Positions 42,801 through 50,508 of a stretch of 64,000 nt of DNA are shown piece after piece (positions within the stretch are counted from its first letter, which is position 1; each line of letters starts with the position of its first letter). The stretch covers positions 1 through 64,000 of the forward strand of contig CALFDJ010000060.1 in assembly GCA_937950325.1 (NCBI GenBank), given 5' to 3'. The translations under genes were made by a program, and so were the position numbers. The DNA is from an uncultured Collinsella sp. GTDB taxonomy: Bacteria; Actinomycetota; Coriobacteriia; Coriobacteriales; Coriobacteriaceae. Under the pieces are notes generated by a model. That model ran no database searches and was not told where the DNA came from. It was given only the letters and a program-made list of their open reading frames with translations.

Positions 42801-44226
42801 GGAAAAACGGCACCGGTCCTAGGGTAAACTGCTCGGTCCAATTGAGGTCGGTTCTTACTTGAAAGAGCGCCTTAATATTGCCGTATGCGGGGTCGTTGTT
42901 GTTGCCCCAGGTTTTGCCCACCCAATCGTAGGCGAGCGAGCCGTACAGCTGTGTGGCGATATCCATCGTGAACAGCAGCGTGCAATGGTGGCGAAGGAGC
43001 TTAGTGTTTCTTGGATCGGTTCCCGAACCGGCACTCATACTCTTGTACTGATTCCACTTCCCCTCCATCTCGTCGAGGTAGCGGTTTGCTTGCTTGGCGC
43101 CCGACTCGCGCGGTGACTTCTTCCAGTATTCCGGATCAGGGTTGCCCGAATCGTTCATATAGCTAGCTGGTTTGTACCCTCCGCCAAACAGCACGTATCC
43201 AGCAAACGAGAAATCGAACAGAATGGGAAATGTGGGCATCCAGCACGTGAACTTATTGCCGCCGATACCGGGAAACGCCGCGGGGAAATCAAACGGAGTG
43301 ATCTCTTGGTCCATGGTGGTGGGAATGATGGTGGTCGAGCCCGATTCCGCCTTTGCGGCCGGCGCGGTGACAACGGCCATAGGGGATGAGAGCGTGTAGG
43401 TTTTGCCCTGGTAGTCGAGCATAAAGCGCAGCTTGCACCCTTCCTCCAGAAGGCCCGAAGCTGCATCGAGGAACGTGTCTTCGAGCGTGAACGTCGCCAG
43501 ATTATCCGCGCCCGATGCGCTGGCCTTGATCTGGCCGATCTGCGTGACGGTTTCGGTTGAGCTGCCCGCAGAGGGCATCACTTTATTGATATGCAACGTT
43601 GCCTGCCCGCCCTGCGGCAGATGAGCCTGCACGGTAAAAGCGTGCGTGTCGGGCTGGTCGTTTGCTGCTTCGTCCGCTGGCATTGCCATAAACGTGGCGT
43701 CGGCGTACTGGATGTCCCATTCGTCGAACGTGAGCTGTCGAAAGTACGGCTCGCCATCGGAGAGCGGACGTGTGGGTGCGGTAATAGCGGTGCCGCCCTG
43801 GATACGCGCAAGGGGAATCTCGACATCGCGGTAGCCTGCCATGCTAATGGAGATGCCGCCGTTAAAGTCGTACGCGTCGAGAAGCGTTGCCTCGTCCACG
43901 TAGCCTTCTGAAAGAGGGGCGACCTCAAAGATGGCCGTGCCTTCGTCATCGGTCGTGGCGGTGAGCTGCTTGCCTGCGGCATAGCGCGATATGAGCGTGA
44001 CCTGGGCACCCGTGATGGGCGTATTCTTGTTGGCGACGTCGACCACGACCACACCAAACATGGTGCGCGAGAGCACCAAGACCTTGAAGGGATCATCTTC
44101 GTCGGCGTATGCCTCGGCGGGGGCGAACGGCAATATGAAGGCGTTTGCGCTTCCCGGCACGCGCGGCAACATAATGCTCGCCAGCGAGGACGCTCCGGCA
44201 ACAAGTAACGAACGGCGATCAAGCAT
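39859..44226 (-). CDS. Very large secreted, probably wall-attached surface protein
   Basis: A 1455-residue protein. The N-terminus, MLDRRSLLVAGASSLASIML, has a twin-arginine-like motif before a hydrophobic stretch and an AxA site, so it may be a Tat or Sec substrate. An Ig-like/carboxypeptidase-regulatory-like domain follows (about 50-160, VANKNTPITGAQVTL). The middle is long and unrecognised, with Trp-rich and beta-rich parts. Near the end, a Ser/Gly linker precedes LAGTG (about 1407-1411), a hydrophobic helix and RR. This resembles a sortase signal with an unusual LAxTG motif and a long 20-residue tail. The start ATG has GGGAG upstream; a longer frame exists. No repeats or catalytic motifs seen. 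A LuxR gene lies directly upstream on the same strand. Confidence 0.8.
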   Translation of the reverse strand: MLDRRSLLVAGASSLASIMLPRVPGSANAFILPFAPAEAYADEDDPFKVLVLSRTMFGVVVVDVANKNTPITGAQVTLISRYAAGKQLTATTDDEGTAIFEVAPLSEGYVDEATLLDAYDFNGGISISMAGYRDVEIPLARIQGGTAITAPTRPLSDGEPYFRQLTFDEWDIQYADATFMAMPADEAANDQPDTHAFTVQAHLPQGGQATLHINKVMPSAGSSTETVTQIGQIKASASGADNLATFTLEDTFLDAASGLLEEGCKLRFMLDYQGKTYTLSSPMAVVTAPAAKAESGSTTIIPTTMDQEITPFDFPAAFPGIGGNKFTCWMPTFPILFDFSFAGYVLFGGGYKPASYMNDSGNPDPEYWKKSPRESGAKQANRYLDEMEGKWNQYKSMSAGSGTDPRNTKLLRHHCTLLFTMDIATQLYGSLAYDWVGKTWGNNNDPAYGNIKALFQVRTDLNWTEQFTLGPVPFFLNVNPWVLAKLALAVGAHTHGSGAAFFKNISLDFSNTSGSFTIQIGLAVTFGAGVAGVASSAVRGAASLTLFIGYEKADGHQLPRLRVGADVDVDVILQFVMFKWTTKAWSGSWPTLLDSWNMSVNNGNQYVLQRSELALGGDTPYTLDARFGTPSNIEAGGVPQFIASATIVTNAELLARAEVKAAVVNAAPVARDWEQAVTRIELEADAESDDTGQIEHFVHALIENGENAASMYKYTYIGQAKDAAADPNANSAGVSEDERGGIKPSSDNVLFAGVLSEAHMKLAMIAGVECLFRIASVRYGDNGRSRLVVHTKANGTWSAPTPVDFPLGFGEGDVERSGIFDYDFDVVEYTDGRGNQDAYVLLVSGERPAGDNTHFDTASTSGMLSVVRLRISNDGVRVVSHTSWRSISRGRLQEDGHHCLQCPRITVGKALVDGRLSGAYLHRRGTTAEKALGSEAEVALECFTLWSDVSSDSLTFRQVLRFPQAPSSIELGEPENINGKMVVPVAYETADGCGCASYAVIGQSIAGWGVMSPDATVPHAVPWPQHTGFLATVNEQLQHVTWTRGASAFATQPVGAAGCGPASFSVSNNGRCVLYVENTDGKVGQTYDEEGNPVAVMGKHFRIFASTLAGDLFTEPFVMCELDHPVDQITTFLTSGGMLSALATHIVSAEKSEAELHDIEVPLVACATPTGAVATSGAVVPGAAGESFMVTVRNDGNTLLTAGTINLYREGSSQPFSSASIGFGVNARMVSIYDPELAEDASANDMAHVKYALETLGARFAMHPLVADIGNAVLAPGCTAQFRMSFAIPESWSDEVGKRVTLYAKARNLVALDPVTLEEIRPGANSALGAVLHELHVPNAACERSEVQVGVCDSADTTGLHDAPMTTDGDGSSSGGGSGTGGSSGGSSSGSGKDHGNNKRSGKAGALAGTGDVNVPLTAAAAALAAAGAGLVAYSARRTALENDTADEVNSDKPH

Positions 44227-44383
44227 CTTTGGCTCCCATCCCGCAAACATCGGAGGAAATAATCCAATTTTGCGAGAAGTCGCCCCGTGGCGGTAGTGCC
44301 GTTCAAGGGTCAAAACGTCCAATTTGAGTGCGCGAAAGCGTCAGGCCCCCGGAGCGCTTTCGATACGCCGGGCAGTCTGGCCG

Positions 44384-45388
44384 CTAGCGCAACATGTGGG
44401 CAATCAGCTCGGCGCGAGTTCCGATACCAAGCTTGGCATACACTCCTGATAGGCGGTTTTTAACGGTGCCCGGCGATACTCCCATGTGGCGTGCGATTTC
44501 GGCGTTGGTCCAACCGCGGCAGGCGAGCATGGCCATGGTGAACTCCGTGGTCGTTAAATCGTCGGCCACGTCCTCACCCGAATCGGGGTTGTGGATGCGC
44601 CGCCAGCCGTAGCTGAAGCGGTACGTGATCTCGATGATGCGCGCGAAGTCGTCAGGGTATTGCGATTTTAAGCATGCCTCGATAAGCCCCTGCAAAAGGC
44701 CGTGGTGCTCGCCAATGAGCTCGATAAGGCCGTCGGGGCGCGCAATGTCCCAAGCGGCTCCGAAATGTGCCTTTGCGGCGTCGATGTCCTTGAGGCTCAT
44801 GCATGCCATGGAAGCCGCCAGGTGCAGGAACAGTTCCGAGATGGGATAGCTTCCCTGTTTCATGATCAGGGCATTTTCCACCATGCCCAGGCTGCGGCCG
44901 TATTCGCCGCGCAGATACAAGGCGTGCGCCATCACGTAGCTGGCGAACAGGCGCAGGCCTTCGGGCAGATGCGCCGCAAGCGGATAAAACTCTTCGGCGG
45001 AATACGGGGAAAGCAAGTGCAGCAGGACGCTCGCGGCAGAGGCGAACAGGATATGCATGGCGTGGACGGCAGGCGATTCATCGTCAGGTGGCGTATCGAG
45101 GATGCCCGCAAGGCAACGGCGGGCATCGGCGATACGGTTGAGCGACAGACTGGCATATCCGCAGATAAAGCATGCGGAATAGCGCAGTGCGGGGTCGGTG
45201 GCGTCAAGATAGGGGCGTGCTGTCTCGGCGGCGAGCGTGGCCTGTCCGCGAAAGTACAGCGCTTCTGCCGTGGCGATGGTGCGTGAATCGGGGTCGGAAA
45301 TGCCTGCAACCGCAGCGTCGATCTGCCCTGGCACAAAAGCGGTGCACATCAACGGCATAGGAACGCATGGGTAGCCATCGCAGTCCAT
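44384..45388 (-). CDS. LuxR-family transcription regulator
   Basis: A 334-residue regulator. The C-terminal LuxR HTH is clear: TTTEFTMAMLACRGWTNAEI, then ARHMGVSPGTVKNRLSGVYA (about 270-330). The N-terminal 250 residues are helical, TPR/MalT-like (AHALYLRGEYGRSLGMVENAL), with no ATPase or phospho-receiver motif. I start at the ATG at 45388 with GGGAGATGGAAA upstream. It is 157 bp upstream of the giant surface protein gene on the same strand, so it may control that gene. Confidence 0.88.
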   Translation of the reverse strand: MDCDGYPCVPMPLMCTAFVPGQIDAAVAGISDPDSRTIATAEALYFRGQATLAAETARPYLDATDPALRYSACFICGYASLSLNRIADARRCLAGILDTPPDDESPAVHAMHILFASAASVLLHLLSPYSAEEFYPLAAHLPEGLRLFASYVMAHALYLRGEYGRSLGMVENALIMKQGSYPISELFLHLAASMACMSLKDIDAAKAHFGAAWDIARPDGLIELIGEHHGLLQGLIEACLKSQYPDDFARIIEITYRFSYGWRRIHNPDSGEDVADDLTTTEFTMAMLACRGWTNAEIARHMGVSPGTVKNRLSGVYAKLGIGTRAELIAHMLR

Positions 45389-45531
45389 TTTCCATCTCCC
45401 AACAGCTGGCAACAATTGCAGCAATTGTACTCCTGTTGCTCGGGACTGGAATTTGTGGGTATCGCCTACGATTATGCCGAACGTATAAAGGAAGAGTCTA
45501 TTGGCGATGCTTCCAAGGTGGCTACCGAAGC

Positions 45532-45804
45532 CTATCTGACCTTGGGATATAGAAAAACTGCCACCCCTGCAAAAAGCTCTGCCGCAGCGATGGGAAACGC
45601 ATCTTCTGGGCATTCCGGCGTCTCCAGCCAGCGCTGGACTGCTGCTGTCGCCTGCGCGTTGGCGAGCGGGGCGTGGGGACCGTCCGGCGACCAGCGGTGA
45701 CGGGCGAGCCCTGCCGCGTACGTGGGACTCCATCGGCGTAGACCCATGACCCCCATGGCATCGGAGAAGTTCACCATGGCGTCCAGGACTTTACCGTCCG
45801 GCAC
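45532..45804 (-). CDS. Hypothetical small protein or gene fragment
   Basis: A 90-residue frame from ATG 45804 (MPDGKVLDAMVNFSDAMGVMGLRRW...) with protein-like composition and no recognised family. A weak site precedes it. The surrounding 45389-45960 has no other gene, and this may be the end of a decayed gene. An overlapping reading frame is an artefact. Confidence 0.35.
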   Translation of the reverse strand: MPDGKVLDAMVNFSDAMGVMGLRRWSPTYAAGLARHRWSPDGPHAPLANAQATAAVQRWLETPECPEDAFPIAAAELFAGVAVFLYPKVR

Positions 45805-45979
45805 GTCCAGCCTAGCGGCTCTCTTGAACCCAAGGTTGAAAGGGGGCGTTGTACAAGGCGAATGGGGCCGAGTGGAAGTGGATCAAAAGAGCGTTACTTG
45901 ACGTTTCATGCATAATGCCAACCGCCCCGCGACATCACGTTCGCAGCGCGCAGGGGCCGGAGAATCTTCGCGATGAGAG

Positions 45980-46008
45980 TTGACGTCTAATACCTTGCAT
46001 CGTATAGT
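45980..46008 (+). promoter_or_regulatory. Sigma-70 type promoter of the PadR operon
   Basis: TTGACG (45980-45985), a 17-bp spacer and TATAGT (46003-46008). The following TATAGTGTGTATAGCATAG contains ATA-rich half repeats around the start point and could be the PadR operator, giving autoregulation. Confidence 0.8.
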
Positions 46009-46045
46009 GTGTATAGCATAGTATATGACGAGAGGAGGTGTGCGG

Positions 46046-46366
46046 ATGGAGGCACAGATGAAGCGCGGCTTCCTGGAGGCCTGCGTGCTCGCGGCCGTCT
46101 CCGGCGAGGAGTCCTACGGCTACCAGATCGTGAAGGACGTACCGGCGAGCATGGGGCTCACGGAGTCGACGCTCTACCCGCTGCTCAAGCGCCTGGAGAA
46201 AGCCGGGTGCATCACGGCGCGCTCCGCCGAGCACAACGGGCGGCTGCGCCGGTACTACCGCATCACGGACGACGGGCGAGCACGCATCGAGGAGTTCCTG
46301 GCCGAGTGGCCGTCCGTACGGGAGATTTACGCATACGTTGAGGGGGCGCACCATGACGCGCGATGA
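46046..46366 (+). CDS. PadR-family transcription regulator
   Basis: A 106-residue winged-helix regulator: MKRGFLEACVLAAVSGEESY, the recognition helix in MGLTESTLYPLLKRLEKAGC and the wing RRYYRITDDGRARIEEF. Start ATG 46046 follows AGAGGAGGTGTGCGG. Its stop overlaps the next gene by 14 bp. PadR with a DUF1700/HAAS protein and a DUF4097-like protein is a common envelope-stress unit in Gram-positives. Confidence 0.93.
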   Translation: MEAQMKRGFLEACVLAAVSGEESYGYQIVKDVPASMGLTESTLYPLLKRLEKAGCITARSAEHNGRLRRYYRITDDGRARIEEFLAEWPSVREIYAYVEGAHHDAR

Positions 46367-46976
46367 GTTTCTGGGCCGGTTGGGCGAGCTGCTCGCCTGC
46401 CTGCCGGCCGAGCAGGTGGAGGAGACCAAGGCGTTCTATGCGGAGGCCATCGCTGACCGCATGGAGGACGGTATGAGCGAGGAGGAGGCCGTGGCCGCCA
46501 TGGGCACACCCGGCGAGGTGGCGGAGGCCACGCTCGACGACCTGCCCGCCGTGCCGCGCGCGATCGCGAGGACGCGCCGGCGCAGCACCACGCTGCTGTG
46601 GGTGCTGACCATCGTGGGCTCCCCGGTGTGGGTGCCGCTGCTCGCCGCCTTCGCCGCCGTGGCCGTCACGGTCTATATCTGCATCTGGCTGCTGGCACTC
46701 TGCGTGTGGATCGTCGCGGCGGCACTCGGGGGCGTGGGCGTAGTTGAGCTCCTGCTTGCCGTAAGCGGCGTCACCATCGGCCACTTCCCGTACGCCCTCG
46801 CCTCGGCGGGCGTGGGGCTCGGCCTCGTCGGCGTGGCGCTCTTCGTTGGTGCTGGCGCTTGGGCCGCCTCAAAACAAATTGCGCGCCTTTCGGCGCTCTG
46901 GGCGAGGAAGGCCGCCTCGCCCTTCTGGAAGGGCAAGGGCGAGAAGGGCGGCGCTGCCGCGCATCTCGCGGCGTAG
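46353..46976 (+). CDS. HAAS/DUF1700 membrane protein
   Basis: A 207-residue protein. The N-terminal HAAS domain (MTRDEFLGRLGELLACLPAE, ...AVAAMGTPGEVAEATL) is followed by four hydrophobic helices (about 85-190) and a basic tail. It overlaps padR and is probably its signal partner or effector in membrane homeostasis. Confidence 0.9.
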   Translation: MTRDEFLGRLGELLACLPAEQVEETKAFYAEAIADRMEDGMSEEEAVAAMGTPGEVAEATLDDLPAVPRAIARTRRRSTTLLWVLTIVGSPVWVPLLAAFAAVAVTVYICIWLLALCVWIVAAALGGVGVVELLLAVSGVTIGHFPYALASAGVGLGLVGVALFVGAGAWAASKQIARLSALWARKAASPFWKGKGEKGGAAAHLAA

Positions 46977-46991
46977 AAAGGAGTGAGTACC

Positions 46992-47246
46992 ATGACCAGC
47001 GCGAAGAAGATCTACCTCGCCGTGGCGGGCGGGCTCGTTGCCGCGGGTGTTGTCCTCGCGGGCATTGGCTTTATCGCTTCGGGCTTCGACCCGGCCGTGT
47101 TCACAACCCAAATCGACACGCGCGACAGCACCATCGTGCTCGGCGGCGTCGAGGTGGACGACCCGATGGGCCTCCCCCTCATCGAGCAGCTCGCCAATCT
47201 GGGCGAGATCGACACCTCCGGCGTCGCGGATCCCGCCGCGCCCTAG
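46992..47246 (+). CDS. Short membrane-anchored protein at the DUF4097 position
   Basis: An 84-residue protein with one N-terminal helix (IYLAVAGGLVAAGVVLAGIGFIASGFD) and a short outer part. Intact operons of this type encode a DUF4097 beta-helix protein of about 300 residues here. This frame has the right kind of start (GFDPAVFTTQIDTRDSTIVLG) but ends early, so it may be a truncated version. Ribosome site GAAAGGAGTGAGTACC. Confidence 0.65.
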   Translation: MTSAKKIYLAVAGGLVAAGVVLAGIGFIASGFDPAVFTTQIDTRDSTIVLGGVEVDDPMGLPLIEQLANLGEIDTSGVADPAAP

Positions 47247-47658
47247 GCGCAGCGAGCCCGGGCGCTCTGCCCGCCAAGCTGCGTAAGCCGGCGAAACCCG
47301 AACCTCAACCTCTACGCAACTGGCCCCAAGCCTGCGCCGATTCGCTCTCGGCGCCGCGCGGGGGCCCGTGACGCATGCCCAAAAGGTATGAGGAGAAAGG
47401 AACGCGATGACGACAACCACGCCCTTCCGCCTTCATGGGGCCACGCAGGACCGGAAGCGACTGGGCCGTGCGGTGGGGCTGTGCTTGGATTGGCTACACT
47501 GATATGGACAGTTCCGTGAGGGGCGCGAGAGACGGGACTCTGGGGAGATCTTCGAGGAGGAGTGTCTCGACTGGAAGCGCGGGTTCAGTGGAGCAGGAAC
47601 CTAATCTCTGTCTCTCCTGCTTTTTTGATTTGTTGAGAAGCCGGCATTTGGGGGCATT
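47247..47658. other. Intergenic stretch with an orphan terminator
   Basis: No recognised gene. TACACT near 47493 may be a -10 box, and at 47592-47626 a plus-strand terminator (AGCAGGA...TCCTGCT, then TTTTT) closes about 100 bp that contain ATGGACAGTTCCGTG and a potential 30-codon frame. It could be a small RNA or a tiny gene. Confidence 0.4.
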
Positions 47659-48342
47659 TTGGATAGCGAACAGTTCAAACAAGAAGCTGAGAAAATAGAA
47701 CAAAGCCTGAGTGCCTTGAGAGTCGCCGAGCGCAATGCAGTGATTCCCTTCATGAACGGCGACTTTACCCAATGGGATCTATATCTGGCATCCTCCTCTG
47801 AGTATGCGATGAGACTGATAGACGGATTCATCTCCATGCTCGAGTCGAGGAATCTTGTTTGCGTCGCCCAGCTTCTCCGCGCACAGGTTGGAGTCTGCCT
47901 GCGGACATTCGCATTATTCGCCGCCGAAGACCAGGATGACTTTCTCAAGCAGGTGTTTCAAGGTGTGCCTGTGAACAAGCTGAAAGATTTCTCGGGTGAG
48001 AAGATGTCCGATGGAAGACTTCAAGACTTACTCGAGAAGTTCGATCCAAAGGTAAAAGATGTATACAAGGTGACGTCTGGATTCGTCCACTTCTCCATTG
48101 ATGTTCTGCCGAGCATGGGTGTGCCTGGGGAGGGCTATGAGGTCGAGTTTAATTTTGGAGCCGAGCCCAACGAGAGAAACAATGCGCCTCTCGTGGAATG
48201 CGGCAAGGCGTTCTGCCACTATGTCGACCTGCATCTCCAGATGCTCCATAAGGTGATTGCTTCGGATGAATGGTATGCCGATCGATTCCGTATCGATTCC
48301 GATGGTCCTGCAGACGAGGCCTCGAAAAGCGAGAAGGTGTAG
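47659..48342 (+). CDS. Hypothetical protein, all-alpha, HEPN-like or DUF5677-like by pattern
   Basis: A 227-residue soluble protein starting at TTG 47659 (TTGGATAGCGAACAG, with GGGGG upstream). Helices predominate, and ISMLESRNLVCVAQLLRAQVG followed by VCLRTFALF (about 58-85) resembles the core of DUF5677/AbiV-like proteins where a hydrophobic helix carries R-x-Q. No catalytic motif is certain. The lower GC and position between decayed sequence suggest a horizontally acquired gene. Defence involvement is possible but not shown. Confidence 0.6.
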   Translation: MDSEQFKQEAEKIEQSLSALRVAERNAVIPFMNGDFTQWDLYLASSSEYAMRLIDGFISMLESRNLVCVAQLLRAQVGVCLRTFALFAAEDQDDFLKQVFQGVPVNKLKDFSGEKMSDGRLQDLLEKFDPKVKDVYKVTSGFVHFSIDVLPSMGVPGEGYEVEFNFGAEPNERNNAPLVECGKAFCHYVDLHLQMLHKVIASDEWYADRFRIDSDGPADEASKSEKV

Positions 48343-48866
48343 GTCGAACGCATTGACGCTGCCTTGACAGCATCCCGATATGATAACGAATGGGAGGTTC
48401 CCTGCGAAATGTGCGCCTCTGTATATTCTCGCTAGGACGCCCTCGACCGATAAGGCATCGTTGAGTTCAATTTGAGTTCAGCTCGGGTGCCTGAAATCGC
48501 CCAACTCTGATAAAAGGGGAGACGACGGTACACCACGTAGACGAGAGGCTATGGAAGTGCACGATTTGATTATATTGGCGCGCTAAACCGCCCCGCTGCC
48601 CAACTTGAACTCCGCTCACGCGTGTATGGGGCTGCGAGAGGTAACGGCCTGCGGCCTCCTTTGTGTGCTCGATGATATCTTCGAGCATGCCGGGCATGGC
48701 GGAGACATTCGCTGCAATCCAGCCGTGTTCAAGCGCCGTTTCGGATAGGAGCGAGAGGGGGCTGTCTTGCCCGTTTCCCTTGCACCCGTAAAGATGGTTG
48801 ACAGTTTGGGATCTCCCGGGTCTTTAGCTTTTACCGTGCTAGATGCCTCATGGAAACTGTTGGACT
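48343..48866. other. Decayed stretch with copy of an unknown coding block
   Basis: Minus-strand sequence at 48660-48724 encodes WIAANVSAMPGMLEDIIE, then HTKEAAGRYLSQP, a close relative of 33670-33762. TTGAGTTCA occurs twice in a row at 48463-48481. The rest contains no gene that I can support. Confidence 0.5.
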
Positions 48867-48925
48867 TTAATCAGACAGACCCAGCATGTCGTTTTCCTCC
48901 ATGAGGACATCGGCTAAAACCGCAA
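48867..48925 (-). pseudogene. Copy of the 3' end of the topoisomerase A gene
   Basis: The minus strand reads ...DVLMEENDMLGLSD and stop, against ...GALMKENDMPSLFD and stop at 33981. Similarity at DNA level covers about 55 bp and ends near 48925, where arginase-like sequence begins. It is a duplicated gene end. Confidence 0.8.
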
Positions 48926-49368
48926 CACCTATGCTTGTTTAAGCAAACTTCCTGATAGTCGTGGAGCTGCTGTAGCCCGACATGCAGGACATCGCTCGGC
49001 TTAAACACCGGATGCCGCATCCGCGAAACGAGTTGCGGTGCACCCTGTTCCAAAAGGTTGCCAAGTACCATGGCGTGAGCGTTGGGGTAGCCATCATTCA
49101 GCGTGGATACATCCGGATGCGCATAGATCCAGACGATTCCAACGTTCTCGTATTTCCCGTGCAGGTAATCGAAGAGGGCAAGCGACGCCATACAGTTGCC
49201 GCCGACGGTCACGACTCTGTCGGGGTTTTCTGCCGTAAGCTTCCTCTGCGCATCCTGAATTCCCGCCAGGACTTCGTCCTCGGCACAGATGCGAACTGCC
49301 TCCCATTTCTCATGTCCAAGTTTTGGGACGCGTTTCGCAATGCCGAGTGGGACCCCTGGACAGTCGGA
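48926..49368 (-). pseudogene. Arginase/agmatinase-family remnant
   Basis: In one frame the minus strand encodes PLGIAKRVPKLGHEKWEAV, then RVVTVGGNCMASLALFDYLH, GIVWIYAHPDVSTLNDGYPN and AHAMVLGNLLEQG. The GGNC and DAHxD motifs that bind manganese are visible, but the first Asp of DAHPD is Tyr, and the N-terminus and the C-terminal third are missing. The frame is open right up to the stop of the histidine kinase gene (49369-49371) without a ribosome site or start. It is a dead gene fused to the topoisomerase copy. Confidence 0.8.
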
Positions 49369-50508
49369 TCACGTGGTGGCCCCCTTTGAGAGGGTCACGA
49401 GCATGGTGGTCCCGTTCTCGGAACTTGCTTCGACCTCTACCGTGCCGCCGTGTAGGGCTGCAATCTCCCAAACAAGCGCTAGCCCGAGTCCTGCGCCGCC
49501 GTATGCCCTGCTGCGGGATTTATCTAGACGAAAGAACGGCTGGAAGATGCTCTCTCGGTACTGTTTGGGTATTCCCGGGCCCTCATCTTTGACTCGCAGG
49601 AGCACGTGGCTGTCGCTGTCGCTGATGGAGACGTTGACAGTCGAGCCGGGGCGGCTGTAACGGATGGCGTTTTCGACCAGATTGAACACCAGCCGATAGA
49701 GGAGCGTATCACTTCCGATTGTCAAAGCGTCTCCAGCACAATTGAGGGCTATGCCCTTATTCTCGGCAAGTGGCGCAAGGTCGGTGAGGACCTCTTCGGA
49801 CAAGGGACCGAGTTCAACATCGTCCTCGCAAGGAACGCTGCGGAGCTCACTCATCTCGAGTAATACCTTGGTCATTCGAGACATGCGCTCGGTTTGTTCT
49901 TGTAGCAGGCCGAGCAGCTCGGCTGTTTCGGGTTGCAAACCGGAGTGCTCGGAGATGAATAGTTCAATCTGTGCTTGCATAAGGGCGAGCGGGGTGCGCA
50001 GCTCGTGTGCGGCGTTGCCGGTAAACTGACGCTGTGCAGAGAACCCTTCGCCAAGACGGGCGATCATGTCGTTGAAAGAGGCGCTACATCGTTGTAGCTC
50101 GGTGGGCACATCTTCACTGAGTCTGATTTCGCTTAGGTTGTCAGGCTGCACACGCTCAACCTGGGCGGCAAAAGCTCGTAGCGGTTTGAGCGCACGGCCG
50201 CTCACAAAGTATGCCAGCACGCCGCCAAGGAGTGTGACTCCAGCCGTGATGCACCAGGCTGTCGTGCCAAAAGACTCTTGTGCGTCGTTTACGACGATCG
50301 TGACCTCGTCATCGAGGGTCGCTTTCGTTGGGTCGAACGCCTGGGGCGAATCTTCGCCGGCTGCGCTAAGGGCCGAGACGTCGCTGCCGATAGCATCCAT
50401 GTAGCGCATGCCCGTATAGCCGACTAGGCAGTTCGTCAGCACGCACGCAGCGCACGTGAGCAGTGCCGTCATAATCGTTATGCGCCATTGCAACGAAAGC
50501 CTTTTCAT
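49369..50508 (-). CDS. Sensor histidine kinase
   Basis: A 379-residue membrane kinase: helix 1 at 10-32, extracellular loop of about 55 residues, helix 2 at 83-104, HAMP (about 105-155), phospho-acceptor His168 in GNAAHELRTPL, and the HATPase domain with N-box NLVENAIRYS and G-boxes DEGPGIP and GGAGLGLALV. It pairs with the response regulator encoded just upstream, overlapping by 4 bp (ATGA). Because the pair is divergent from the CxxC/ferredoxin/TlpA operon, I infer that it senses envelope redox state or a substrate of that operon. Confidence 0.95.
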   Translation of the reverse strand: MKRLSLQWRITIMTALLTCAACVLTNCLVGYTGMRYMDAIGSDVSALSAAGEDSPQAFDPTKATLDDEVTIVVNDAQESFGTTAWCITAGVTLLGGVLAYFVSGRALKPLRAFAAQVERVQPDNLSEIRLSEDVPTELQRCSASFNDMIARLGEGFSAQRQFTGNAAHELRTPLALMQAQIELFISEHSGLQPETAELLGLLQEQTERMSRMTKVLLEMSELRSVPCEDDVELGPLSEEVLTDLAPLAENKGIALNCAGDALTIGSDTLLYRLVFNLVENAIRYSRPGSTVNVSISDSDSHVLLRVKDEGPGIPKQYRESIFQPFFRLDKSRSRAYGGAGLGLALVWEIAALHGGTVEVEASSENGTTMLVTLSKGATT

